A stretch of DNA of 64,000 bases from Isoetes taiwanensis (taxonomy: Eukaryota > Streptophyta > Lycopodiopsida > Isoetales > Isoetaceae): positions 3,770,121 through 3,834,120 of the forward strand of contig JAJEKV010000098.1 in the NCBI GenBank assembly GCA_021234155.1. Reading direction: 5' to 3'. The notes under the pieces are model-generated. The model saw only the letters and a program-made list of their open reading frames with translations. It was not told the origin of the DNA and made no database searches. A program made the position numbers and the translations under genes. Of the stretch, positions 11,302-25,022 are shown piece by piece (position 1 is the stretch's first letter; the number at the start of each line of letters is the position of its first letter).

Positions 11302-14205
11302 GTTTTTTTTTTTTTTTTTTTTTTCTAAAGCCAAAAGTTTATCAATCGATGAAAAGTACAAAGTTTACATGTCTCATCTAACCGTAAGCACAAAGAAGAT
11401 GCCATAGGAGCACGAGCCCGAGCACAATGTGCTTACTCTAGAAAGGGAGACTAATGATAAGAATCAATTGAAAATACGGATTCGTCATGCGTTCCATCAT
11501 TTCAATCAAGAGAGGAGCACTCATAGTCGCCGGTCTTTTTTTTCGGGGCCACCATAATAACACCATGTGCGATGAATAAATACCTCGAAGATGTGAAATC
11601 TGCGACGCCCCATATCGAATCGTAAGAGCCAACCGAACCAAGATGGAATGCCCTCGCTTAGCCGAGGGCCATGCATTAGGATAGGATGCCAAGAGAATGC
11701 ATCGGGGTCCAAAGTAATCGCAAAATAAGCCTTGTAGCCAAGACCACGCTGGTTGAACCTCTCGACAATCAAAGAGACAAGGTTTCAAGAGTCTCAATGG
11801 CTGAAAAGCCGAGCGGCATATTGCGGATATGCGAGGATCATAGCAAGATTGCCTGGAAAGGGCATTAACGCCAAGCAGCACCGTAGAGATAACCTCGCCA
11901 CCATAGTACGTAGACTTTAGGGTGGAAACAATCTATCCCAAAGCCATCGCCATGTACGACACAAAGTGCAATCAGGGAACCCGTGAGATGCCACCCATTT
12001 GGCAACCGGAGGGGTTGTGGTGCTAATGTATAGGCGATATCGATCCGACAAAGTGCTTTGCCTTTGTGAATATTTTCATGACAAATTCCCATGGAACTCT
12101 TTCACCAACTTGCACTACAAGAAATGTTCTGCGACCTTCTCCCATAGAGACACATCCCAACGAGAGAGCGGGAACCTTGCCTGAAATTGTAGGCGACCCG
12201 CTTCGTATTCATGCTTGAATAGAGACAACGCCGCGTAATCCATCGCCTCTCGTAAGGGGATGAACCGATGCCGCCAATGGAGGTGCCGGTTGGTTCGAGG
12301 CGAAGGTGCCCACCACCATGGAGTTCTCAATAGGGCGTGGATGGAGGGGCATGGCCAGAAAAGATGTTTCACTGCCTCCCATGCTGTCAACAAGCCACGT
12401 AAAAATGGAGAAGCACTTTGGAAAAGTCGCAAAGTCTGAAATAATGTCCAAGGTAGGACTGGTTTGACAGCCTTTTTGCCTAGAGGGATACAAAGTGACC
12501 AAGAGCTTGTTTAAGAAGGCGTAAACTAGGAGAATCATCTTCACCATTCAGAGTCTCCAAATGAACTTTGAAATAAGGACTTTGCTCTCTGCGAGAAGAA
12601 GTCCATCATACCCGCACCACCTGCCCATTTGGGAAGGATGCACTTCCGACCATGCCACCTTAATCACAAAGACCTTCCTCAATACCGCCCATATAAAGTT
12701 CAACTATTGCAATGAGCTCACCTACTTTATTCTCACATAGCAATATGGATGCCATATAAACATGGGTACTACTAAGGACCGACTTGGCCAATGTAATGCG
12801 ACCCAAGAAGAGACAACTTTATAAGTGGACCACCGTAATGTTCTTCTCCAATCCCTTAATGATCTCCTCCAATGCAGCCCCATAGTAACATGGATGCCAA
12901 CCGAATCCCCAACAACTTAACCGCATGTCCATGCTAAGTAATTTCCATGGATAATGATGAACACACGAGCCTGAGTATCCAATATTCATAAAGTCAGCAT
13001 ACACCGCCACCCCACAAGAACACCTAAGCTAGTGAAAAAGTGTCTAAGAGCAATTTGGCAACCGCAAGATTCTCAACATTAGCGACTAGAAAGAGGAAAG
13101 TATCATCTCAGATATTGATTGCAAACCTCTTGGTGCCATCCCTCCATTGCAAGACCATGGAGAAGTCCTCCCGTGGTTGCGATGGTGAATAACCGTGACA
13201 AAGCCTCTCTCAACAATTGTGAAAAGTAGTGGTGCTAAAGGGCATCCCCGACGAATACCACCACGACCGAAAGGAGAAGGCATCCGACGGCTCACCATGG
13301 AACATAACAATCGCCGAAAGCGCAGACATGCAACTTCATAACATCCCGATGTGAAATGTTTCCCAAAATCCCAGCCTTAGCGCATAACGACGCGCATGAA
13401 TTCCCAAATTAACACCGCCATAAGCCTTTGCAAATCAAGCTTAAGGTATACAACGAAGATTTTGCCTACGTGCCCAATAAATTCCTTCGTAGGCAAAGAA
13501 CAACATTGTCCGTAATGCATCGCTTTGGAAGAAAACCCGATTGGGTTGTTGAGATGGACTCGCCAAGATGTCCTTCATCCGCTCCGCAAAAGCCTTGGCA
13601 AAGTTCTTATATACGATGACAATAAGGTGATGGGTCGCCAAATCGAAATAGTCGAGGATCCTTTGACCTTGGGGATGAGTGAGATGGCACCTATGTTAAG
13701 AATTTCGCCCAAAGCAAAGGATCGCAGAAAGTCACGCGTAAAGCATCATACACATCCGGCCAGCCATTCCCAATACTCTGGAAGAACTCAATTGGCAAAC
13801 CATCCAAACCTCGGCATTTGCCTCTTTTTAGGTTCAAAGACCGCCGAACCTAAATCATCACCGCCATAGTCGCCTCAATTGACACCCACCGCTAGTCGAG
13901 ATGATGGGGAAATCCTAGACAAAATAGCATCTCGCATTTACGATTGAAAAGGAAGATGTTTCTCGCAAAAGAAAGTCCGAAGTGGCTATCTGGATATTGC
14001 TTGAGTTCGGGCTTGGCTCTGTTAGCACCGAACCATCCGCAAAAGCAATGAGGATATGGTTGACGCCATGCAACGCCTTAGCCGCACGAAAAAAGAAGCC
14101 CACGGTAATCTGCCTCCATCACAAAACCACTGCAAACCTGCCTTCGTCTTTGCTTGCTGGATTTGCTCCTCCTCCAAAGCTTGGATGGTTGAATGTGGTA
14201 GTCCA
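11302..14205 (-). mobile_element. LINE (L1-type) retrotransposon, minus strand, 5' truncated and decayed
   Basis: On the minus strand the order is: pre-RT linker (LQWFCDGG, near 14130), reverse transcriptase core with YKNFAKAF near 13600 and GIRRGCPLAPLLF near 13260-13225, a damaged YADD block near 13120-13100 followed by text like that in the inner LINE at 17.6 kb (KLLLDTFSLAS), and the C-terminal zf-RVT region (FHPKVYVLWWR near 11930). The T run at 11302-11323 is the poly(A) tail. The endonuclease domain and ORF1 are missing. Many frameshifts; several lie at expected CAG/CTG triplets. Same family as the inner LINE at about 15.8-20.2 kb. Confidence 0.85.
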
Positions 14206-15747
14206 AGAACTGCCCTTTTCTTTCTCAAATCAGGAAATTTCACATGTGATACCTTTCACTTATCTTTCCTGAAATGGTGCCCCAATTTACCTCTTTCGAA
14301 CTTTGAGAATCTCTGTATTGCTTCTGTTACCATGAGTGAGATCAGTCCTATTTATTGGAATGAAGATTGCTTTGCAACTATCTTTAATTCCATTGATACA
14401 TATATTGCCTCTGATTATTCTCCCTACGAACCCCCAAGGTGCTTTGTCCAAATTGACATTACCAAAAAAATTCCTACTTTAATTCCTTTTATTGACTTCT
14501 TTGGTTCTAAATCTGTTCTTAGTTTGAGGTGGATTGGTTTGCCATATATTTGTCATCTCCGGAATTTTAGACATGGAAAAAATGTCAACTGTGAAGATTT
14601 TGAAAAAAAACTTGGTGTTGAAAGTAAATTTAATCTTCCTCCTCAGTCACTCTCTATCCAAAGAGAATATGCCAGTCAACTCATCTTACTGCACCAGCAA
14701 AAAAGGATACAGTTTTCCAGCAGGTTAATCAATGGAGAATTGTTAAATCCAACATTAATGGCAATGTCAGAATGATTCAAAACAAGAAACATATCAGAGA
14801 AAATGCAAAAGGCATTCCTGACAACTATGATCATTCAAATCCATCTAATCAGTCTACTCTAAAAAATTCATAAACAGGCATTAGAATCCTCAATGGAGGC
14901 TCATTTGCTAATGATAAAAATGTTCATGTCAAGAATACCTTCAATAATGCTGATTTACAGATGTCACACTCCAAATCCATCAATTTATCTAATATTGAGC
15001 ATAACAGGAAAATGCTCAAAGAAAAAGCACCTATACTTTCAAAGGATTTGGACCTGGGAAAAACTTTAAAGAATATTATGGAGGAAGCAGGAATAAAATT
15101 TTTGCATCAAGATTCTTCATCAAAAGGGAATTCTTGCAACAGAGGCATTACAATTCATGATCAAAGTGTACAACAAGGTACACAGAATAATCAAGATAAA
15201 AGGTCTGAGAATTTATTGTTAAAAGAAATTAAGTCAACTCAAACCCCTCAAGATGTTGAGGGGAATCACAATATGGACTCTGAGACATCTATTGGCAAAG
15301 ACCAAAAGAACATGAATAAGTCTCATGCTTGTACCAACAAATTTCAAGTTCTGGCTTCTTTATCAGAAGATTTCTGTGCAGATACCGAGGAGCTTGATGC
15401 CATCCCTCATCCTTCCTTATCCATTAATTAAGCCACATTGCCATCTCTCTACTTCAAATTGTCTACCCAATTCACCCTCTACCAAATTGGAATTGATTAC
15501 TGTACCTAATCTCCCTGACTTTATTATCTTCTATTTTACCATAATACCATGCATATTACCCCCTCATGCCAATGATGATCCTGTCACTATCTCCCCCGAA
15601 GTTGCTTCTCAGCTCGATGATTTGCAAGTTGCAATAATGGATAGTGTCACTAAACCTAATTTTGGAAAAAATATAATATCAGATAAAGTTTTTGACAAAG
15701 GACTAGACAAAGATAGGTTGCTTAATTCGAATCGAGAGAGAGGATAG
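14206..15747 (+). pseudogene. LINE ORF1, DUF4283-type, split and frameshifted
   Basis: Translation near 14,330-14,460 gives ISPIYWNEDCFATI followed by CFVQIDITKKIP, the shape of the plant LINE ORF1 domain (DUF4283: a YWNEE-like block then R-x-C-V-x-I-D-L). A damaged zinc-knuckle region follows (LPYICHLRNFRHGK, one cysteine replaced). A low-complexity, charged region follows to 15,747 in more than one frame. The C-terminal end (RASKISKKKAEEKSED) is found after the inner LINE at about 20,290-20,420. ORF1 proteins bind RNA in the LINE particle; this copy is not functional. Confidence 0.7.
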
Positions 15748-16317
15748 TCAGAAATGTGGAGTTGAAAAGAGAAACAGCCATTATATTAGGTAAATTATGT
15801 TGTTGATAGTCTTGTGATTGTTCAAGGAAAAGAAAATGATATGGAGGTTGATGCCGCAAATGTGACAGAGATGTGGTCCCACTTACACTAGAATCTCAAG
15901 ACCAAGATGAACACAAAAGTTATGAAAAATACATACTCACGTGCAAGCTCTAAACTTTATTAATTTTTCAAGTTATAATTCTCCACATAATAAGTTATTG
16001 ACCGATCCAAATATCAATTACACTTGATGTGAGTCTAAGTTCTAGGATCTGTCCTCATTCCAATCACATGTCCGATAAGGAAAATATGGAGGCCATGGAT
16101 TTATCCGATCTTATTAGGATTGGTTGTCATGATCTTTACAATGTTTTCTCGTGGAGTTTCAGAGGTTCATAATTTTGGTTACGATCCTCAATACTGGCCG
16201 CATTTCTCTTATTCCCAAGTGCAAAGAGCCGAAAACAATATCCGATTGGCCTATCACATTATTGTCTTCCATGTATAAAATATTTGCGAAGGTCGTGAGT
16301 AAATTAGCAAGCAAAGG

Positions 16318-17165
16318 TGTTATTTCATAACTCTAGTTGATAATGAAAAATGTCTAGCTCATATACTACTGCATATAAATTCATCCTGATACTTAGTCAT
16401 TATACAAATGGTTTCATTTACCATAGTAAGAGACCACAACTTTTTAGAGATTATACCAATCACAAATAATACTTGCAATATGATCAAGCCTTAAGATATT
16501 CACTCATTGAAGATAAAATCAATGGTAATATCTAATAATGCAAACTCAATGGTTTACCATTGAAGATAAAATCAATGGTAATACTCAATAATGTAAATTC
16601 ACCTTCGATTACCTTTTTCTTTTGAAGACCTTTTATCCCAAAACCTTGTAGCTATGATCGAACAGAAAAACTAAGCACGCCCAATCCTTCTTACTCATTT
16701 TATTTATAATGAGCGGTTCCGACGGTGATGGAACCGCCCAAGTTCTCCGGATTCTTCTATAGCCTTATCTGTTTTCGGAATCCATATTCACAGGGAATTG
16801 CTACTTTCGAACATGGTTTTGGCTCCAAACCATTCGATGTCGCCAAATAATAATAAAGATAATTTTTCCTTTTCATATTTTTCATCTTAGGTTATAAGCT
16901 ATGAATATCCCATATTTCATAATCTAGGTTAACTCTAAACTAACTTTTCACATCTTTCTTCTTCAACCTAGATCTCTCTTCATCGAACAATTAGATTCTT
17001 TCATTCGATCTATATGAAACCTAGTGTTCCCAAGCAGCAGATCTATTCCAACTTCGTTCCCTTTAATTGTCCGGTTTTTCTTTTTCATTTCCACTTGAAC
17101 ATTCATGTAACCTTCCTCGAGCTTGACAACCGCATATAAAGTTGTGAACTCGAACAATATTCTCA
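16318..17165 (-). mobile_element. Solo LTR inserted in the inner LINE
   Basis: The segment starts with TG (tgttatttcata) and ends with CA (aatattctca). It is flanked by the direct repeat CAAAGG at 16312-16317 and 17166-17171 (AAAGG if counted as the usual 5 bp). Removing it rejoins the RT of the inner LINE (SKLASK to the GR-x-LDNVVAAM region). The minus-strand reading TGAGAATATTG...AATAACA is typical of plant Copia LTRs, so I give it minus orientation; internal domains are absent. Confidence 0.75.
16504..16605. repeat. 54-bp tandem duplication inside the solo LTR
   Basis: The phrase cattgaagataaaatcaat occurs twice, 54 bp apart, with about 85-90% agreement between the units. It is inside the LTR and may be an old promoter-region duplication. 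Confidence 0.75.
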
Positions 17166-20100
17166 CAAAGGCCCTTTATGCAGACAAAGTACATGATGTC
17201 TTGGTCGTATTATCCTACTCAATCTGATTCTTGCTAAGGAGGAGCATTTTAGACAATGTTGTTGCCGCTATGAGGGTATGTATTGGGCCAGATTGAAAGG
17301 TCAGCGTATAGTCTAATCTTAAATCAGATTTTGCCAAGGCATATGACAATGTGGATTGGAAATTTTTGAAAAATAGCCTTTTGACATTGGGCTTTGGTTA
17401 GCAGTTCACCAATGATGTTATGCAGCTCCATATCTCTCAAGACGCCCATCGGTTTTTCAGGGGAACCCTTCACCGATTTTGGGTTGGGCCGAAGTTCGCC
17501 AAAGATGCCCATTAACTCTACTTTTATTCACAATAGTAGCTGAGGTCCTCTCACAACTATTTGCGAAGGCCGTGCAGGATGGGATAGTATAGGGTTTTAG
17601 TATGAAGGATGGTTCACATGAAATTTGTAATCGCATGTCGATGACACGTTTCTCTTTCTTGTTGTTGATGTGGACAATCTTCAGAATGCAAAGCTTCTCC
17701 TTGATACTTTCTCTTTAGCATCTAGAGTTCTTGTTGGTTGGCCAAAGTGTCCTGCATTATGGACGCTTGATGGTCTTGTGTCTCCTTGTGTTGCTGATTT
17801 TCCTTGGAAGATGTTTCCTCATGGGAAGGCTACTAAACTTCTTGCTATTTTTGTGGGCATTCATATTTCTACCTCCGATGCTTGGGATATTATTATAGAA
17901 GTGTTCTTAAAAGAATTTGTTTTGGTGGAATATCGCTAAGCTCTCTCTCCAAAGGTAAATAACCTGGCATAAGCATGTTTTTTAAGTAATTCCACATCTA
18001 TATGGCCTCTGCCCTTCCGGCTTCTCAGTTAAAATTTCAGGTGATTGTTACCATTGTCCATAATTTTATTTGGGGTGGGAATGAGGAGCATGCTGTGGTC
18101 AAGGTTGCATGATCCAAATGCACTAGGCCAAAATTTGTGGATGGTTTGGGTATGACAGACTTCCATCTGCAGAGTAAGATTCTGATTTCTAAGTTTATTT
18201 GGGGGATCCTTAAGGATATGGTTGACTCACCTAGAGTGCAGTTGGTGAAGCAGTCACTTGCACATTGTGTTCCTTTTGGGAAAGCTTCGTTAAAATTTCT
18301 TCTTTGTTGGGGTCTCTTTTTTTCAGCTATGCCCTTTTCTTAATGCCTCCCCCTTTTTTGAAAGGCTTGCCGGAGTCTTGGGAGACAGTACAGACCTTAT
18401 TTAGTATCGATCTTGTTGCATGTCATCGGTTGAATGCTCTTTGTTGGTGGATACCGTGGAAAACAATCTTTCACTTTGTGCCTCAGTTCATCCATTAATT
18501 CAACAAGATTGAGGTTAGCGTAAACCTTGATAGCCATGCATACTATGATTCCGCCGCTTAGCAACATGGCAAATCTTTCAAACAAAATTCTTATTATCTC
18601 GATGGGACAGACCTATTTGGCCAAAGGTTGCTAGTACTCTGCCATTGGTTGCTCCAGAGGCTATTGAAGGGTGCATGTGGATTTCCCACCAGAGTGTTCA
18701 CGAGCATAGGCTTGTGAACTCCATGTACAGGTTGTTTGTCAATGGTGATATCCTTCTACCATCCACTAAGTGGTCCCTTCAGCTCCCACCTCCTAGTTGG
18801 AGACATACGTGGACTTGGGCTTGGGATAAACTATTTCATCCTAAGGTGGCTATGCTTTGGTGGCGATTTACAAATGCCCTCGTGTGAATGTGCTTGTCCA
18901 CAGATTCGATCCTCGAGTGTCAGCATTCTGCCCACTATGCAAGCAAAGGGACGAGACTATTGAGCACTGCTTCTTTTTATGTGATCATCTCCAGCATGTT
19001 TGGCCTTAGCTCCTCTCTCTTTTTCATGTGACATTGACAAGTCAGCAAGTACTCCTGGCTATTTATCTGGATATTTGGAATAAGCATTTCATTTAGCATC
19101 AAGATGGTTGTTGTGGTCCATCTGGAAGCGCAGAAGATTGTGTGTCTTTCAGGGTTTGGATATTCCTCCTGCAGTTGTCCTCCAGGCCGCACAAGCTAGA
19201 ATTGCTAAGGCCTACCATTGCTCTTCTCTTGCTCCTGCCAAACGACAATTAATATTTGAGTTTCATTTGAGTGTGTTGTCTTATGGATAAGTTGGTAGTT
19301 CTACTCAAGAGTGGTATTAAAGAGTGGCTAAAATTCGCCAAATGGCTATTTTTTAGACCTTTAGTCAAATTTTGTGGCTAAAGTTAATAAAGATCATTTT
19401 TTGAAGAAAAATATAATTTAGCCATTCCAAAAGTGAAAAAAATTTGGATACCTAGAGTTTAGCCAGGATTGGCTACATCATGGCATACTAAATCGCCTTC
19501 TTTGAAGTTGATTATATGCACCCTTATCAATTCAAATAGCCATGTTGAATCCATTCAGGTAGGAATCGTCATTAGCTATATCAATCATGCGTTGATGGAT
19601 ATTGAATTTGAATCTATAACTCGTTAAGGTTAAAGATTATGTATAATGTTATGTAGTGAGCATTTTAAGCTCTAAGTAATAGTGTTTTATTCTTGCATTG
19701 TTAACCTTAAAGGGCTCTATGCAACAAGGTAGCCATATAGATGCATTTGACCCCGAATAAATACGTGGGTTCCCTCAAATGGTATTATTTGCTCCTTATG
19801 AATTGTACTTTGAATCTTTGTTATTGTTTTGTAATGGAAGCATATTGAATCAGTTGTCATTCATGTAATAAGGAGTGCTCAGAATTTGAAGTTAAATAGT
19901 TGCACTTTAGCCACCAACCAAGAAAATTTCGCCAATATAAGAATTTCATATCATATAAATTTTATATTTTAGCCAAGTGGGAAGATAACTAAAGGGTTTT
20001 ATATTTTCAAATTTCGCCTAATAAAAATTTATCAACTTTTGGTTTAGCCAACCTTAATTTGAATAGAAAAACATTTAGGACCCTTAAAATTTACCCTGCT

Positions 20101-20449
20101 CAGTAGATCATGATTATCCTCTGAGATTTTATTTCCGTCTCTGCATTTGTATCTGGCTTTTGGCTTGGAGTTTCAATAAAGTTTGAGGTCCTTCAAAAAA
20201 AAAAGAAAAATATCTGATCTTAACAAAAACTGGGATGGAGATAATTTTCTCTTTCAGAATAACACATATGATAACAATACTCCCTCCAAAGCCAATTCCA
20301 GGGCCTCTAAAATCTCCAAGAAAAAAGCTGAGGAAAAATCTGAAGATTGGTAATACTCCTGCTGCTAACACTAGGCATAATTCTAAAAGAAAAACAAGGA
20401 GCCAAATCTGAGCCATCACGCTTTTTCATTTTCTTCTTTTCCCTCCTAT

Positions 20450-23400
20450 TTGGTAATGAAGATTTTATCCTGGAATCTTAGAGGTATAAAAAGGCCCTCC
20501 AAGAGAAAAGCGTGCTATCTCCCAAATCAAATATTATCCCAAGAGCTTAGGCTTCCAAATTTCGAGGGCTCTCATCTGGTTGATTGGATTAATCCAAGGA
20601 GCTCTTCCATCTGGATTGAAGCTACTGGTACCTCTAGTGGCCGTTGCTCAATTTGGAATAACATTAATCATTGCCACACCTTCAATAGCCCTTCTAAAAA
20701 TTGGCGTGTCGCTATATTTCAAAAAGGATAATGTATCCTTTGGTGTCATCAATGTTCATACCTCAACCAACTCCAAGATTAGAGAGCTTATCTAGATTGA
20801 GATCAATAACTGGATCTCTCCAAGATTAGAGAGCTTATCTGGATGGGACTTCAACAATACTCCTTCCTGGGATCTTAAAATTGGTAAGAATCTAAGCATG
20901 TCTAGTACTAAGAGACTTAATTGAGACTCCTTTGTTGATGATCATATGTTGAATTACATTCCTTCCTAAAATTCTAATTACACATGGTCAAACAAGCAAA
21001 GAAGATCAAAATAAAGTCTTTTGCAATCAGGACCGATTCTATGCCTCTAATCCATACAATTTCCTACGGGATAACTTCCTGGTGACAAGTGATGATTCTA
21101 CCTCAATTTTTGATCATCAGCTTCAGATTTTTAGCTCTAAGTTGGATATAACTCCCAAGTGAAATGGCAATACCCCTTTCAAACTCAATTGTGCCCTGCT
21201 TGATAATACTAAATTCTGTGAGGATTTTAAACTATTTTATTAACAATCAAAATTCTTTGGCTCATTTCTATGCCAATATAAAAACCTCTAAGAATTAGAT
21301 CAAAGTTTGGACTAAGAATATGCATGAGCTAAGAAACAAAGAAAAGATCTCTTACTTACAAGAGATCTAAAAGGTTAGAATGGATCTTCAAGCTGATCCC
21401 TTTAATGTCAACCTCCACATTAAAGAGAGTGATTTAGAAAGACCTATCAAAAACATTGAGGAGTATCATGCTAAGGGTGCAGCTATCAAATGTAAATTCA
21501 AATACCTAAATAACGTGGATCAGGGCAATTCCAAATTCTTTTTCAGAATTGCCAAACAGAGGCTCAATAAAAATAGCATCTCTTCTTTTCAGGTGGATCA
21601 AAATACTATCCTGGTTAATCAAAGAGAGATCTCTAATTTTTTTGCCTTAAAGTATGTTCAGATTTTCTCGAGTCCATCCAACGCTTGGCTCGAGATCGAG
21701 TTCAAAATCCTTCCTTGACACCATGGACTCTATTCAATATCATATTGTTGACTCTTTGGGCCCCGGTTGAGCTCGCCCCTATGAAATTGAAGTTATTGCC
21801 ATTCTAAAGAGCTTTTCAAAAGATAAAAGTCCTAGACCTGATGGTCTTCCTGCTGGATTTTACCTTAAATTCTGGGATTGTATTAAACATGATTTACTTC
21901 ATACGATCTTTGACTTTTGGAATTATAATCATATTCATCCTTCCGTTGCTTCAGGTTTGTTCACCTTAATTCATAAAATTGACAATCCTGAAACTTTGGC
22001 TAATTGGAGGTCTATTTCTTTGACCAACACAACTTACAAACTTTGTCTCAAGATGATTGCTGCCAGAATTAAATGCTTCCTGCAGAAGAACATTAGTTTC
22101 AACCAATCTGCCTTCCTTCAAAACATATTTTTTCTAGACAATTACATTGTTACTATGGAGGGTCTTCATTGGAACAAAATCTCCAATCAGAACTGTATTC
22201 TATTGAAGCTTGACTTTTCTAAAGCCTTTGACACAGTCAGGTGGGATTTTCTTGAGTATGCCTTAGGAAAGATTGGGATCAGTGAAAATTTGATTCATCT
22301 CATTATGGGCTTAAATTCGAGAGCCCAGTTATCTTTTTTAATCAATGGCTCCCTGGTAATTTCTTCCATTTGGCTAGAGGGGTTAGGCAGGGCTGTCCTT
22401 TAGCGCCTTATCTGTTCATTATTGTAGCTGGTCTCCTAATTAAGGCTGTCAACCATCATCAGAGCTTAGGAAATATTAGAGGCCTTATCTTGCCTGATAA
22501 TATCTCCACCATGGACATCCTGCAATATGCTGATGATACTTTCTGCTTTCTTAACCATGATTTGCAGAATATCTCCTTCTTCTTGAGTATTTTGAATAGT
22601 GTTGCCTCTTGTATTAAGATGAACTTATCTAAAAGTGTCATTATTGGGGAGAATTTACAGGGGGGTATTCTTGGAATTAAGTGTATAAATTCTATGCAGA
22701 CTACAAAGCTTCTAGGGATGCCTCTCTCCTTGGACAGCAATCTAAAAGGGCTTTGGTCTCCCACTGTCTCTAGAGTTAAGAAAAAGCTTAATAGCTATGG
22801 GAACTGCATTTCTCTAACTGGGAGAACTATCATTGTCAACTCTGTTATTGCTAGTTCTCATATTTATTTCTCCTCTGCTCTTCTTGCTCCAAAGTGTATC
22901 CACCTTCAGCTTGAGAAAGGTGAAATACACCTTCATTTGGGGGAAGAATCATATGGTTAACTGAAATACTGTTACTATACTGAAATATGACGTGGACTGG
23001 GCTGCAAGAACTTGTATCTTCAGGGTTGTGCTCTAGCTGGAAAATACATCTGGAAGACTCTTTTTGGGCCAAAGAATCCAGCTTCAATTTTCATTAAACA
23101 TTGGCTTCTTAAAAGCAAACTTAAAGGACAATCTTCAATTGCTCATTCCTTTCCTCACTCCATCTTCAATGATTTGCATCCTGCCAGTAATACCTCCCCT
23201 CTTATGAGAAATATTATTACAGCTTTGAATGAGGTGAGAGTTGCTTTTCAGTATAAAAATATTGATGCCCTTAATTCTTCTAATATCTTTTGGAATCCTG
23301 TGCTAGCTGACAAAAATAACACCCCTTTGGCTATTGCTCATCCTAGGATTTACAAAAAGTGGACAGAGACCAATATCAATAGCATGGGTGATTTATACTT

Positions 23401-24280
23401 TAATCAAAGAATGATTACTTGGACGAGACTGAAGATTAAGGTCAGGGGCACTTCATCAGATAAAACTTTGTACATTCACTTAAAGAATATGATCTCTAAT
23501 CTTACTATTGGTAACATTGTTGAATCTCCAGATTGAACTCAATGGAAAAGTTGGTTATAAGGTGTCTTCTGTTTATAAGTTCCTGGCTACTCCCTCTATG
23601 CCTCCTAAAGATAAAATTAGGTGGAACATCCCTGATAATGCTATTAGTAGCCTTTTCCATAATATCTGGAACCTATTGTTCGCCTAAAATTGCTTTCTTT
23701 ATTTGGATCTTATCTAATAAAAGTGTTCCTAATCTGATATCCTATTCTAAGCATCGTGGCTTTAACCTCAACAATGATGCTTCAATAGATTCAAATTGCC
23801 CTCTCAATTGCAGTCAGTCAGAGAATGACTCATATCTTCACCTGTCCTAAGCTGGGACCCTTTTGGAATTGGTTTCAAAATGTGTTCAATATTCCCAAAC
23901 TTACAGATTTTATTCCTTTTCTTACCAATAATGATCCATTAGCACTATCTGTTATATCACCTTATGGAATATTTTGAATCAAAGGAACAAATGGCTATTT
24001 GAAAAGAAAAATTATTCTTTAGTATGGTTGAAATTGCATGTTAAATATGACATAGAATCTGTTGCGAGCTCTCACAGGAACAAATGCCAAAACTTGGAGA
24101 GGGTATATGATGCCAAATGGAATAACATTGGAGCTTTTCAAGGAACCTATTATTTATTTTTGCTTAAAATCATTTTTATGCGCATACTAATTCATAATTT
24201 TTCTGTGCTAGACTATCTGGTGTTTTATAAATCAAGATTCAATTGGGACTTTGAACCATCTGATCGATAAGTTGTTTGCA
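20450..24280 (+). pseudogene. LINE ORF2 (endonuclease-reverse transcriptase), degenerate
   Basis: Starts with MKILSWNLRGI, the usual N-terminus of plant LINE APE-like endonucleases. It continues with GWDFNNTPSWDL (the GDFN block, first residues altered) near 20,840, a pre-RT linker at 21,380-21,718, then RT: PRPDGLPAGFY near 21,830, KLDFSKAFD near 22,205, ARGVRQGCPLAPYLF near 22,375, and QYADDT at 22,523-22,540 with both catalytic aspartates present. A one-base frameshift lies just before the GVRQGCP block. zf-RVT follows (APKIAFFIW near 23,690) and a WNQRNKWLF-like C-terminus near 23,980. Stops in the endonuclease make it non-functional as written. Confidence 0.85.
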
Positions 24281-25022
24281 AGCCTACGTTATTCAAGCAG
24301 ATTGTTCAGCAGATCGATTCTTGTGTGGGGCAAACTAGCAGAGATAGATATTTTCCGAGATCCACAGCTATTCCTCGTAAGGAGAAACACTGGACCGTGG
24401 AATACTGCAGTGCAACCTATCATATAGTCACTCTTTTTTGGTTAATATTAATGTTCAATCAGCAGATGATAGATGGTCACTTTGAGCAGTACAAAGAATG
24501 CTATTATTTCCACAAGTTAATGCTGATCTTTATGCCTCAATGCTCGTGTTATTTGCAACATGTAAGCCAGATGAGATGATTGAAAAGGTAGCTTGGGGAA
24601 GTGATGGTAACTTTATCATCCAACCAGATGTTTGGAAAGACCTCTCTTTTCTAGAAACCTATCACTTCTGCAATCAATAGCCGTCACCTGATCCTTTGCA
24701 GACTTTTTTCTAACATCTTCATTTTTGGCTTCTTAATATCTACAGGATTTTTGTGAAGAGCCAGCTACTATGGCTTTCTACAGATTGCCTTGGATTGAAA
24801 AAGTTATTTCTCTGAAAACCTTGTTGCTCCAATTCTCTGTCATTTTCAATGTTCAGATGGACTTCTCCACCTGTGAACCAGTTATCTGTATTCCAGTATT
24901 CTATAAACTGGATTCTAATCCATGTTTCTTTTTAATCATGGATAGTCTTACTTTTGTACTTAATTTCCTTTAATAATGAATTAAAAGTCTCACTCCTTCA
25001 AAAAAATAAAAATAAAAAAAAT

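Larger units (their letters stand above)
15750..20210 (+). mobile_element. Inner LINE nested in the outer LINE
   Basis: On + the RT signatures are IPKCKEPKTISDWPITLL near 16,210, DFAKAYDNVDWKFL near 17,335, a VDDTFLFLV block near 17,645 (YADD replaced by a damaged form) and KLLLDTFSLAS near 17,690. The C-terminal part has GGLG-like text (DGLGMTDFHLQSKILISKF near 18,140), zf-RVT (LFHPKVAMLWWRF near 18,835) and LWSIWKRRR near 19,110. A short A tail (20,187-20,210) ends it. The 5' border and the target-site duplication could not be fixed. It is split by a solo LTR at 16,318-17,165. Confidence 0.8.
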
